Shown in pieces: positions 1 through 5,738 of a stretch of DNA of 12,420 nt. A program made the translations under genes and the position numbers. The number at the start of each line of letters is the position of its first letter. Position 1 is the first letter of the stretch. The notes beneath the pieces are model-generated. The model saw only the letters and a program-made list of their open reading frames with translations, was not told the origin of the DNA and did not search any database. The stretch spans positions 1 to 12,420 of the forward strand of contig SKWC01000008.1 in NCBI GenBank assembly GCA_007129145.1, written 5' to 3'. Origin of the DNA: Rubritepida sp. (lineage in GTDB: Bacteria > Pseudomonadota > Alphaproteobacteria > Acetobacterales > Acetobacteraceae).

Positions 1-36
1 CCGCCCCCCCCGCCGCGCGAGGGGCGCGATGGCTAG
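1..36 (+). CDS. 3' end of an upstream gene (partial)
   Basis: Reading frame 1 is open from the window edge to a TAG at 34-36 and would encode a proline-rich tail (five Pro, then REGRDG). If real, this gene overlaps the start of the MotB-like gene by 8 bp, an arrangement typical of translationally coupled partners. MotB/OmpA-type proteins of this class are commonly preceded by a MotA/TolQ/ExbB-type membrane partner, so that is the natural guess. Nothing in these 12 codons can confirm it, and other frames are also open here. Confidence 0.35.
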   Translation, partial: PPPPPREGRDG

Positions 37-922
37 GCGGCTGCGGCGCGCCGGCTTCGACCCATGGCCCGGCTTCGTGGACGCGCTGGCCTCATTGCTG
101 ATGGTCGTGATGTTCGTCCTGCTGGTCTTCGTGCTGGGGCAGGGGGTGCTTTCGGCCACGCTGTCCACCCGCGACCGCGCGCTGGAGGCGCTGCGCGGGC
201 AGATCACGGAACTCGGCCGCGTGCTGGCGCTGGAGCGCGAGACGGGCGCGGGGCTGCGCGGCGAACTGGCCGAGGCGCGCCGCCAGGACGACGCCGCCCG
301 CGCCGAGGTGGCGCTGCTGACCGACCAGGTGGCGGAGTTGCGCGGGCAGATCGCACGGCTGGCCGGGGCGCTCGAGATCGCGGATGCGCGCGAGCAGGAG
401 GCCGAGGCCGAGGCGCGGCTGCTGCAGGCCCGGCTCGACGCCGCGCTGCTGGCGCGTGTCGAGGAATTGCAGCGCTACCGCAGCGAATTCTACGGCCGGC
501 TGCGCGCCCTGCTGGGCGAGAGGCCGGAGGTGCGGGTGGTGGGCGACCGCTTCGTCTTCCAGTCCGAGGTGCTGTTCGCCCCCGGCTCGGCCGAGCTGTC
601 GGCCGCGGGGCGGGCGCAGGTCGGCGCGCTGTCCGGCCTTCTGCTGGAGGTCGCCGCCCAGATCCCCGAGAGCGTGTCCTGGATCCTGCGGGTGGACGGC
701 CATGCCGACCGGACCCCCATCCGCACCCCGCGCTTCGCCAGCAACTGGGAACTTTCGGCAGCGCGCGCCATCGCGGTGGCGAATTTGCTGATCGAGGCCG
801 GGCTGCCGCCCGCGCGCGTGGCCGCGGCCGCCTTCGGCGAGCACCAGCCGCTCGACCCCGGCGACAGCCCCGAGGCGCTGGCGCGCAACCGCCGGATCGA
901 GTTGCGGCTGACGGATCGCTGA
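29..922 (+). CDS. MotB/OmpA-type peptidoglycan-binding membrane protein
   Basis: This 297-residue protein has the architecture of an ion-driven stator or envelope-anchoring subunit. A short basic N-terminus leads into one transmembrane helix (about 15-38) that contains an acidic residue, Asp18, at the position where MotB, TolR and ExbD carry their proton-binding Asp. A long, charged, heptad-like coiled coil follows (about 45-150). The C-terminal OmpA-like domain (about 172-295) has the hallmarks GHAD (224-227), NWELSAARA (239-247) and NRRIELRL (287-294), which bind peptidoglycan in the periplasm. GAGGGG at 19-24 serves as ribosome binding site. It probably pairs with a MotA/TolQ-like protein encoded just upstream. 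It lacks flagellar neighbours and its coiled coil is longer than in classical MotB, so I do not call it motB. Domain assignment is firm; the exact role is unknown. Confidence 0.85.
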   Translation: MARRLRRAGFDPWPGFVDALASLLMVVMFVLLVFVLGQGVLSATLSTRDRALEALRGQITELGRVLALERETGAGLRGELAEARRQDDAARAEVALLTDQVAELRGQIARLAGALEIADAREQEAEAEARLLQARLDAALLARVEELQRYRSEFYGRLRALLGERPEVRVVGDRFVFQSEVLFAPGSAELSAAGRAQVGALSGLLLEVAAQIPESVSWILRVDGHADRTPIRTPRFASNWELSAARAIAVANLLIEAGLPPARVAAAAFGEHQPLDPGDSPEALARNRRIELRLTDR

Positions 923-979
923 GGCGGTCCCGCGCGGCGGGCGCTTCCAGCCTGCCCCATTCTGCTCTAACCGGCGCCC

Positions 980-1612
980 ATGAACCCCAGCTTCCGCGTG
1001 CCGCGCCACGCCCTGTTGCGCGACAAGCTCACCCGGATCCGGCGCCGCGAGACCGACAGCGCCACCTTCCGCCGCGTCCTCGCGGAGATCGGCGCCATCC
1101 TGACCGCCGAGATCCTGCGCGACCTGGCCGAGGCCACGGCGCGCATCGAGACCCCGGTGGGCCCGATGGAGGCGCCCATCCTGGACGCGCCCGAGCCCTG
1201 CCTGGTGGCGGTGCTGCGCGCGGGGCTCGGGCTGCTGGACGGCGCGCGGATGGTGCTGCCCGACGCGCCGGTCGGGCATCTGGGGCTGGTGCGCGACGAA
1301 ACCACGCTCAAGGCCAGCGAATATGTGGTGCGCCTGCCGCGCGACCTGGCCACGCGCGGGGCGCTGGTGCTCGACCCCATGCTGGCCACCGGCGGCTCGG
1401 CGGTGCAGGCCATCGCGCGGGTGAAGCAGGCCGGCGCCAGCCAGGTGCGCTTCGCCTGCGTGGTGGCCGCCCCCGAGGGCGTGCGGGCGCTGCAGGCGGC
1501 GCATCCCGACGTGCCCATCCTGTCGGCCGCGCTGGATGAGCGGCTGAACGAGCATGGCTATATCGTGCCGGGCCTGGGCGATGCGGGGGATCGCTGCTTC
1601 GGGACGGAATAG
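980..1612 (+). CDS. upp: uracil phosphoribosyltransferase
   Basis: This cytosolic pyrimidine-salvage enzyme condenses uracil with PRPP to give UMP and pyrophosphate. At 210 residues it has the normal family length (about 208) and aligns with the E. coli protein from end to end. It shows LRAGLGLLDGA (79-89), the PRPP-binding loop LDPMLATGGS (131-140), VAAPEGVRALQAAHPDV (162-178) and the C-terminal uracil-binding segment GYIVPGLGDAGDRCFGT (193-209). The start at 980 matches the family N-terminus, although the Shine-Dalgarno is weak. It follows the MotB-like gene after 57 bp with no clear terminator between them, so they may share a transcript. UMP, its product, is the classical feedback inhibitor of the carbamoyl-phosphate synthetase encoded further along. 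Confidence 0.96.
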   Translation: MNPSFRVPRHALLRDKLTRIRRRETDSATFRRVLAEIGAILTAEILRDLAEATARIETPVGPMEAPILDAPEPCLVAVLRAGLGLLDGARMVLPDAPVGHLGLVRDETTLKASEYVVRLPRDLATRGALVLDPMLATGGSAVQAIARVKQAGASQVRFACVVAAPEGVRALQAAHPDVPILSAALDERLNEHGYIVPGLGDAGDRCFGTE

Positions 1613-1688
1613 GTCCGGTCCTTTACGCGATCTCAAGGGAAACAGGGGTTTCTGGGCCTGCTTGCGTGACCCGCCTGGAGGCCCTCCC

Positions 1689-3668
1689 ATGTCTGAAACC
1701 GCCGCCGCGCCGCCGCCCGGGCGCAGCATCGGCCATCGCCTGATCGCCGCCTTCGCCGCCATCCTGCTGCTGCTGGTGGGGCTCGCGGGTTTCGCCATGT
1801 ACCAGGTGAATGCCATCAACGCGCGGCTGTCGGTCGTGAACGACGTGAACAGCGTGAAGCAGCGCTACGCCATCAATTTCCGCGGCAGCGTGCATGATCG
1901 GGCCATCAGCCTGCGCGACGTGGTGCTGTTCGAGGACGCCCCGCGCCGCGCCGAGGCGGTGGCCGAGATCAACCAGCTCGCGGCCTTCTACGCCGACAGC
2001 GCGCGGCGGCTGGATGCGAGCATCGCCGCCGACCCGCGGGCGAGCGCCGAGGAGGCGCGCATCCTGCAATCCATCCGCGAGACCGAATCCCGCTCGCTGC
2101 CGGTGATCGAGGCGGTGCTGGCCGCCCGCGCCGCGGGCGATTCGGCGCGGGCCTACGGCCTGCTGATGGAACAGGCGCGGCCGCTCTTCATCGAATGGCT
2201 GGCGCGGATCAACCAGTTCATCGACTACCAGGAGGCGAAGAACCGCCTGATCGGCGACGAGGCGCGCGCCCTGGCCGCCGGCTTCCAGACGCTGATGCTG
2301 GTGCTGCTCGTCCTGGCGCTGGGCATGGGCATCGGGGCGGCATGGTGGGCGCTGCGCGCCATGGCGCCGCTGCGCGCCCTGGCCGGGACGATGCGCCTGA
2401 TGGCCGGCGGCGAGGCGGTGGCTGAGATTCCCGGCCACGGCCGCAGCGATGAGGTGGGCGGCATGGCCGCGGCGGTGGCCGTGTTCCGGGACCAGGCGGC
2501 GGAGACGCAGCGCCTGCGCGTCCAGCAGGAGGAGGACCGCGCCGCCGCGCATCAGGCCCAGGTGACCGCGCTGCGCGCCATGGCCGACCGTGTCGAGAAC
2601 GAGACCCTGCAGGCGATGCGCCGCATCGCGGCCGAGGCCCAGCGCGTGGCGCGGGAGGCCGCGCAGATGGCCGAGGCCGCCCGCGGCGTGGACCGGAACG
2701 CCGGCGCGGCCGGCGAGGCGGCGCGCGAATCCCTCGCCATGGGCGAGACGGTGGCCGCCGCGGCCGAACAGCTCAGCGCCGCCATCCGCGGCATCACCCA
2801 GGAGGTGCGCGAGGCCGCCCAGGTCAGCCGCCAGACCGCCCATGACAGCACCGAGACCGAGAACGCCATCGTCTCGCTCTCGGCCGCGGTGGGGCAGATC
2901 GGCGATGTGACGCGGCTGATCAGCGAGATCGCGGGCAAGACCAACCTGCTCGCGCTCAACGCCACCATCGAGGCGGCGCGCGCCGGCGAGGCGGGCAAGG
3001 GCTTCGCCGTGGTGGCGGGCGAGGTGAAGGAGCTTGCCGCCCAGACCGCCCGCGCCACCCAGGACATCAGCCAGCACATCGAGGCCGTCAGCCAGCGCAC
3101 CGGTGTCGCGGTGGAGACGGTGCGCCGCATCGCCCAGTCGGTGACGCGGCTGGACGAGCTGGCCGCGAGCCTCGCGGAAGCGGTCGGCCAGCAGGATGCC
3201 GCCACACGGGAGATCGCGCGCGCCATCGCCGAGGCGACCCAGGCCAACCGTTCCGCCACCGAGCGCATCGGCGAGGCGAGCGAGGGCGCGCAGCGCAACG
3301 GCGCGCTGGCGCTGGATGCCCAGCGCGACACGGAGGCGCTGGCCAGCGACACCGAGGCGCTGACGCGCGAGGTGATCGCCATCCTGCGCAACTCGGTGCC
3401 GGAGGTGGACCGCCGCGACGCCGCGCGCGAACCCGCCAGCGGCGGCGCCGTGCTGGAGATGGAAGGCCAGCCGAGGCAGCAGGTGCGCCTGGCAGACCGC
3501 GCAGCGGGCGGGGTTGGGGTGCTCGGCGCGCCGGGGCTGAGCGTGGGCCAGCGCGGCGTGTTGCGCATGGCCGAGGGCGTCACCCGCCCGGTCCGGGTGC
3601 TGCGCGTCGAGGGCGATCGCGCGGGCCTCGCCTTCCTGGACGTGGCGGGGCCGGGGCGGGCGGCCTGA
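1689..3668 (+). CDS. methyl-accepting chemotaxis protein with PilZ-like C-terminus
   Basis: This 659-residue transmembrane chemoreceptor signals to the CheA/CheW complex. In order it has a cytoplasmic N-terminus, TM1 (about 18-38), a helical periplasmic sensor of about 160 residues resembling the four-helix-bundle MCP class, TM2 (about 199-221), a HAMP linker (about 222-275) and a coiled-coil signalling region. The conserved hairpin tip at about 414-450 includes NLLALNATIEAARAGEAGKG. A C-terminal extension (about 590-652) looks like a PilZ domain, with VRLADRAAGGVGV and a closing AGLAFL. The start at 1689 is chosen because GGAGG (1677-1681) lies 7 nt upstream and TM1 follows at the usual distance; the frame is open back to 1554 but would add an atypical extension. 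There is no C-terminal CheR-docking pentapeptide. The ligand cannot be inferred and no che genes are in the window. Confidence 0.93.
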   Translation: MSETAAAPPPGRSIGHRLIAAFAAILLLLVGLAGFAMYQVNAINARLSVVNDVNSVKQRYAINFRGSVHDRAISLRDVVLFEDAPRRAEAVAEINQLAAFYADSARRLDASIAADPRASAEEARILQSIRETESRSLPVIEAVLAARAAGDSARAYGLLMEQARPLFIEWLARINQFIDYQEAKNRLIGDEARALAAGFQTLMLVLLVLALGMGIGAAWWALRAMAPLRALAGTMRLMAGGEAVAEIPGHGRSDEVGGMAAAVAVFRDQAAETQRLRVQQEEDRAAAHQAQVTALRAMADRVENETLQAMRRIAAEAQRVAREAAQMAEAARGVDRNAGAAGEAARESLAMGETVAAAAEQLSAAIRGITQEVREAAQVSRQTAHDSTETENAIVSLSAAVGQIGDVTRLISEIAGKTNLLALNATIEAARAGEAGKGFAVVAGEVKELAAQTARATQDISQHIEAVSQRTGVAVETVRRIAQSVTRLDELAASLAEAVGQQDAATREIARAIAEATQANRSATERIGEASEGAQRNGALALDAQRDTEALASDTEALTREVIAILRNSVPEVDRRDAAREPASGGAVLEMEGQPRQQVRLADRAAGGVGVLGAPGLSVGQRGVLRMAEGVTRPVRVLRVEGDRAGLAFLDVAGPGRAA

Positions 3669-3678
3669 GGCGCCCTCA
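3666..3678. other. palindrome spanning the two convergent stop codons
   Basis: TGAGGCGCCCTCA is a perfect inverted repeat with 5-bp arms and a 3-nt loop. Its outer triplets are the stop codons of the chemoreceptor (plus strand) and the guanine deaminase (minus strand). It may act as a minimal bidirectional hairpin, but no T-tract follows on either strand, so I do not call it a terminator. Confidence 0.4.
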
Positions 3679-4140
3679 ATAGGCGGTCTTGTCGGGCTTC
3701 TCCTCCCACAGGCGGAAGGCGTGGCGCGCCTCATCGGCCAGCAGGCGGCGCAGCGGCAGCCGGCGCTGCGCGAGCGGGCGCGCCACCTCCTCATAGATCG
3801 CCGCGTCGTCGAAGCCGGTCGCCGCCGCCCCGGCGCGGTCATTGGCATAGACCACCTCACCCAGCCGCGCCCACCAGATGGCGGCGAGGCACATGGGGCA
3901 GGGCTCGCAGCTCGTGTAGATCACCGCCCCCGACAGATCATGCGTGCCCAGCGCGGCGCAGGCGGCGCGGATGGCCACGATCTCGGCGTGCTGGGTGGGG
4001 TCGCGGCCGGGCACGACATTGTTGCGCGCTTCGCCGATGATGCGCCCGTCGCGCACCACCACGGCGCCGAAGGGGCCGCCGCCTTCCTCGACCCCCTGGC
4101 AGGAGAGGGCGATGGCGCGGCGCATGAAGCTCTCTTCCAT
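3676..4140 (-). CDS. guaD: guanine deaminase (cytidine deaminase fold)
   Basis: This 154-residue zinc hydrolase is predicted to deaminate guanine to xanthine in purine catabolism. The zinc site is visible as HAE (51-53; His ligand and catalytic Glu) and PCPMC (80-84; two Cys ligands). Features that favour GuaD over the tRNA deaminase TadA are NNV plus DPT just before HAE, CEPCPMC followed by an IWWAR segment, GFDD (109-112), IYEE, and a C-terminal tyrosine. B. subtilis GuaD (156 residues) also ends in Tyr, in the segment that closes over the active site. The start at 4140 matches that family's N-terminus; an in-frame ATG at 4173 would add 11 residues with no family counterpart. The gene lies alone on the minus strand, convergent with the chemoreceptor and divergent from the monooxygenase. 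I consider TadA-like or other nucleoside deaminase activity less likely. Confidence 0.85.
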   Translation of the reverse strand: MEESFMRRAIALSCQGVEEGGGPFGAVVVRDGRIIGEARNNVVPGRDPTQHAEIVAIRAACAALGTHDLSGAVIYTSCEPCPMCLAAIWWARLGEVVYANDRAGAAATGFDDAAIYEEVARPLAQRRLPLRRLLADEARHAFRLWEEKPDKTAY

Positions 4141-4171
4141 GTCGGGTCCCGGGCTTGGTAGGGTGGCAACC

Positions 4172-5200
4172 ATGCTGCCGTCACTCTCCATCCTCGACCA
4201 GTCCACCATCGTCTCGGGGCGCGATGCCGCCGACGCGATCCAGGAAAGCATCGCGCTGGCGCAGCTCGCGGACCGGCTGGGCTATGCGCGCTACTGGCTG
4301 GCCGAGCACCACAACAGCCAGAGCCACGCCGGCAGCGCGCCCGAGATCCTGATCAGCGCCATTGCCGCCACCACGCGGCGCATCCGGGTGGGCAGCGCGG
4401 GGGTGATGCTGCCGCATTATTCCGCGCTGAAGGTGGGCGAGCAGTTCCGCGCGCTGGAGGCGATCGCGCCGGGGCGCATAGACCTGGGCGTGGGGCGCGC
4501 GCCCGGCAGCGACGGGCGCACCGCCTTCGCGCTGAACCCCAACGCCGCCCAGGCGGCCGATCTGTTTCCGCAGCAGATCCGCGACCTGCTGGGCTGGCTG
4601 GGCGACGGCCTGCCCGAGAACCATCCCTTCCGCATGGTGCGCGCCAGCCCCGAGGTGGCGACGCGCCCTGAGCTCTGGATCCTGGGCAGCAGCGACTATG
4701 GCGCGCAGGTCGCGGCCTTCTTCGGCCTGCCCTATTGCTTCGCGAGCTTCATCACCGACGGGCAGGGCGCCGACCAGGCGCTGTCGCTTTATCGCGACGG
4801 CTTCCGCGACCAGCGCGGCAGCGGCCCGCGTGCGGCGGTCGCGGTCTATGCGCTGGCCGCCGACACCCGCGCCGAGGCCGAGCGCCTGTTCGCGCCGCGC
4901 GCCCTGTGGCGGCTGTTCCGCGACCGCGGCGTCTACCCGCCCCTGCCCACCGCCGAGGAAGCGGCGGCCCACGCCTACACCGAATCCGAGGCCGCCCGCG
5001 TGGCCCGCATGCGGGAGCGCGCGATCATCGGCACGGCCGCGGAGGTGCGCGACCAGCTTTCCGCCATGGCGCAGTCGCTGCGCGCCGATGAGGTTGCGGT
5101 GCTCACCCCCTGCCACGACAAGGCGGCGCGGCGGCGCAGCATCACCCTGCTGGCCGAGGCCTTCGGGCTGACGCCCGCGCTGCCGGCCGCCGCCGAATAA
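4172..5200 (+). CDS. LLM-class flavin-dependent oxidoreductase (luciferase-like)
   Basis: This 342-residue protein belongs to the bacterial luciferase-like monooxygenase family, TIM-barrel enzymes that use reduced flavin and O2. It is closest in appearance to the YhbW/MsnO8 type. Recognisable elements are the N-terminal strand SLSILDQ (4-10), YWLAEHHN (41-48), VMLPHYSALKVGEQF (78-92), GRIDLGVGRAPGSD (101-114) and the flavin-phosphate-side segment LWILGSSDYGAQVAA (168-182). Length is typical. The start at 4172 is supported by TAGGG (4159-4163) about 8 nt upstream and by the SLSILDQ motif near the N-terminus; an upstream in-frame start at 3944 would run through guaD. It ends 3 bp from the convergent YqeY gene. 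The substrate cannot be predicted, as the family includes many orphan enzymes. Confidence 0.93.
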   Translation: MLPSLSILDQSTIVSGRDAADAIQESIALAQLADRLGYARYWLAEHHNSQSHAGSAPEILISAIAATTRRIRVGSAGVMLPHYSALKVGEQFRALEAIAPGRIDLGVGRAPGSDGRTAFALNPNAAQAADLFPQQIRDLLGWLGDGLPENHPFRMVRASPEVATRPELWILGSSDYGAQVAAFFGLPYCFASFITDGQGADQALSLYRDGFRDQRGSGPRAAVAVYALAADTRAEAERLFAPRALWRLFRDRGVYPPLPTAEEAAAHAYTESEAARVARMRERAIIGTAAEVRDQLSAMAQSLRADEVAVLTPCHDKAARRRSITLLAEAFGLTPALPAAAE

Positions 5201-5203
5201 GGC

Positions 5204-5656
5204 TCAGCCGCCCAGCGCTGCCTTCACCGCGGGCCCGGCCTTCGCCATGTCGAGGCTGGCGGCGTGCCTGGCCTTCAGCGCTGCCATCACCTTGCCCATG
5301 TCCTTCACGCTGGCCGCGCCGGTCTCGGCGATAGCGGCGCGCACGGCATCGGCTATCGCGGCCGCGTCCATCTGCTGCGGAAGGAAGGCTTCGATGACGG
5401 CGATCTCGGCCTCCTCCTTGGCGGCGAGTTCGGGGCGGTTGCCCTGGCGGTAGAGTTCGACCGACTCGCGGCGGGACTTGGCCATGCCGCGCAGCATGGC
5501 GATGATGGCCTCCTCATCCACGGGCGGGCCGGGGCGGGCGGCGATGTCCACATCCTTCAGCCTGGCGGTTATCATGCGCAGCGCGGCGGTGCGCGGCGCG
5601 TCCTTCGCCAGCATGGCGGTCTTGAGTTCGGCGGTGAATCGCTCGCGCAGGCTCAT
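5204..5656 (-). CDS. GatB/YqeY domain-containing protein
   Basis: This 150-residue, all-helical soluble protein matches the stand-alone YqeY family, which resembles the C-terminal tail domain of the GatB amidotransferase subunit. Family signatures are RESVELYRQGNRPELAAKEE (63-82), an IEAFLPQQM segment (88-96) and DMGKVMAALK (119-128). Length equals the family norm (B. subtilis YqeY is about 148). The GatB tail contacts tRNA in Asn/Gln-tRNA amidotransferase, but the role of free YqeY is not well defined. AGGGAG sits about 6 nt before the ATG at 5656, which fixes the start. It is transcribed divergently from carA and shares an 82-bp control region with it. Confidence 0.93.
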   Translation of the reverse strand: MSLRERFTAELKTAMLAKDAPRTAALRMITARLKDVDIAARPGPPVDEEAIIAMLRGMAKSRRESVELYRQGNRPELAAKEEAEIAVIEAFLPQQMDAAAIADAVRAAIAETGAASVKDMGKVMAALKARHAASLDMAKAGPAVKAALGG

Positions 5657-5673
5657 GGCTTGCTCCCTGGTCC

Positions 5674-5708
5674 GGATTGTTTTTCCCACCTGGCGGACGC
5701 GCTTGAAG
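5674..5708 (-). promoter_or_regulatory. weak candidate promoter for the YqeY gene
   Basis: On the minus strand TTCAAG (5708-5703) and AACAAT (5679-5674) could be -35 and -10 elements, but the 20-bp spacer is long and both hexamers are imperfect. A GTGGGAA half-site (5689-5683) lies in this spacer just upstream of the -10, mirroring the arrangement on the carA side. This is suggestive only. Confidence 0.22.
5683..5689 (+). promoter_or_regulatory. isolated TTCCCAC half-site
   Basis: The string TGTTTTTCCCAC (5678-5689) nearly repeats TGTTTTCCCAC (5716-5726) in the carA palindrome, with one extra T. The TTCCCAC cores start 37 bp apart. It could be an auxiliary binding site for the same protein, placed to affect the divergent YqeY gene. 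Confidence 0.45.
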
Positions 5709-5731
5709 TGGGAAGTGTTTTCCCACATACT
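5703..5731 (+). promoter_or_regulatory. candidate carA operon promoter, apparently leaderless
   Basis: TTGAAG (5703-5708) and CATACT (5726-5731) resemble sigma-70 -35 and -10 boxes, each matching the consensus at four positions, with an exact 17-bp spacer. The expected start of transcription, 6-8 nt after the -10, falls on or next to the A of the ATG at 5739. That predicts a leaderless mRNA and agrees with the lack of any Shine-Dalgarno before this ATG. Confidence 0.5.
5708..5726. promoter_or_regulatory. GTGGGAA-N5-TTCCCAC operator palindrome
   Basis: GTGGGAAGTGTTTTCCCAC is a perfect 7-bp inverted repeat with a 5-nt centre. It fills the spacer of the candidate carA promoter, touching the last base of the -35 and the first base of the -10. 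A protein bound here would block RNA polymerase. The AT-rich look and symmetry stand out in this GC-rich sequence. The binding protein is unknown; the helix-turn-helix domain encoded 13 bp downstream is the obvious candidate. Confidence 0.6.
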
Positions 5732-5738
5732 CTAGCGC

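Noticed and set aside
29..922. Zorya-type anti-phage defence (ZorB-like)
   Set aside because: ZorB also combines a membrane helix with an OmpA-like domain. However, no ZorC/D/E-type genes follow, the next gene is upp, and the surroundings are housekeeping. The upstream partner is outside the window, so this is unlikely but not excluded.
923..979. Terminator or promoter between the MotB-like gene and upp
   Set aside because: Short GC-rich inverted repeats occur (CCCGC-GCG-GCGGG) but have no T-tract. No convincing -35/-10 pair was found, so nothing is called in this 57-bp gap.
1554..1688. Upstream start for the chemoreceptor at 1554
   Set aside because: The frame is open, but this start lies inside upp and adds 45 residues unlike any MCP N-terminus. 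GGAGG before 1689 decides the start.
1613..1688. Promoter in the gap before the chemoreceptor
   Set aside because: TTTACG at 1622-1627 could be a -35, but no matching -10 follows at the right distance. Only the ribosome binding site is supported.
3676..4140. tRNA adenosine deaminase (tadA)
   Set aside because: The zinc motifs are shared, but NNV plus DPT before HAE, the IWWAR segment, GFDD and the C-terminal Tyr fit GuaD. TadA lacks this combination.
3944..4171. Extended N-terminus for the monooxygenase from 3944
   Set aside because: This stretch is antisense to guaD and has shadow-frame composition. The luciferase-like fold begins right after the ATG at 4172.
4141..4173. guaD start at 4173 adding 11 residues
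   Set aside because: The extra residues have no counterpart in GuaD proteins. The MEESFMRRAI start at 4140 aligns with the family N-terminus.
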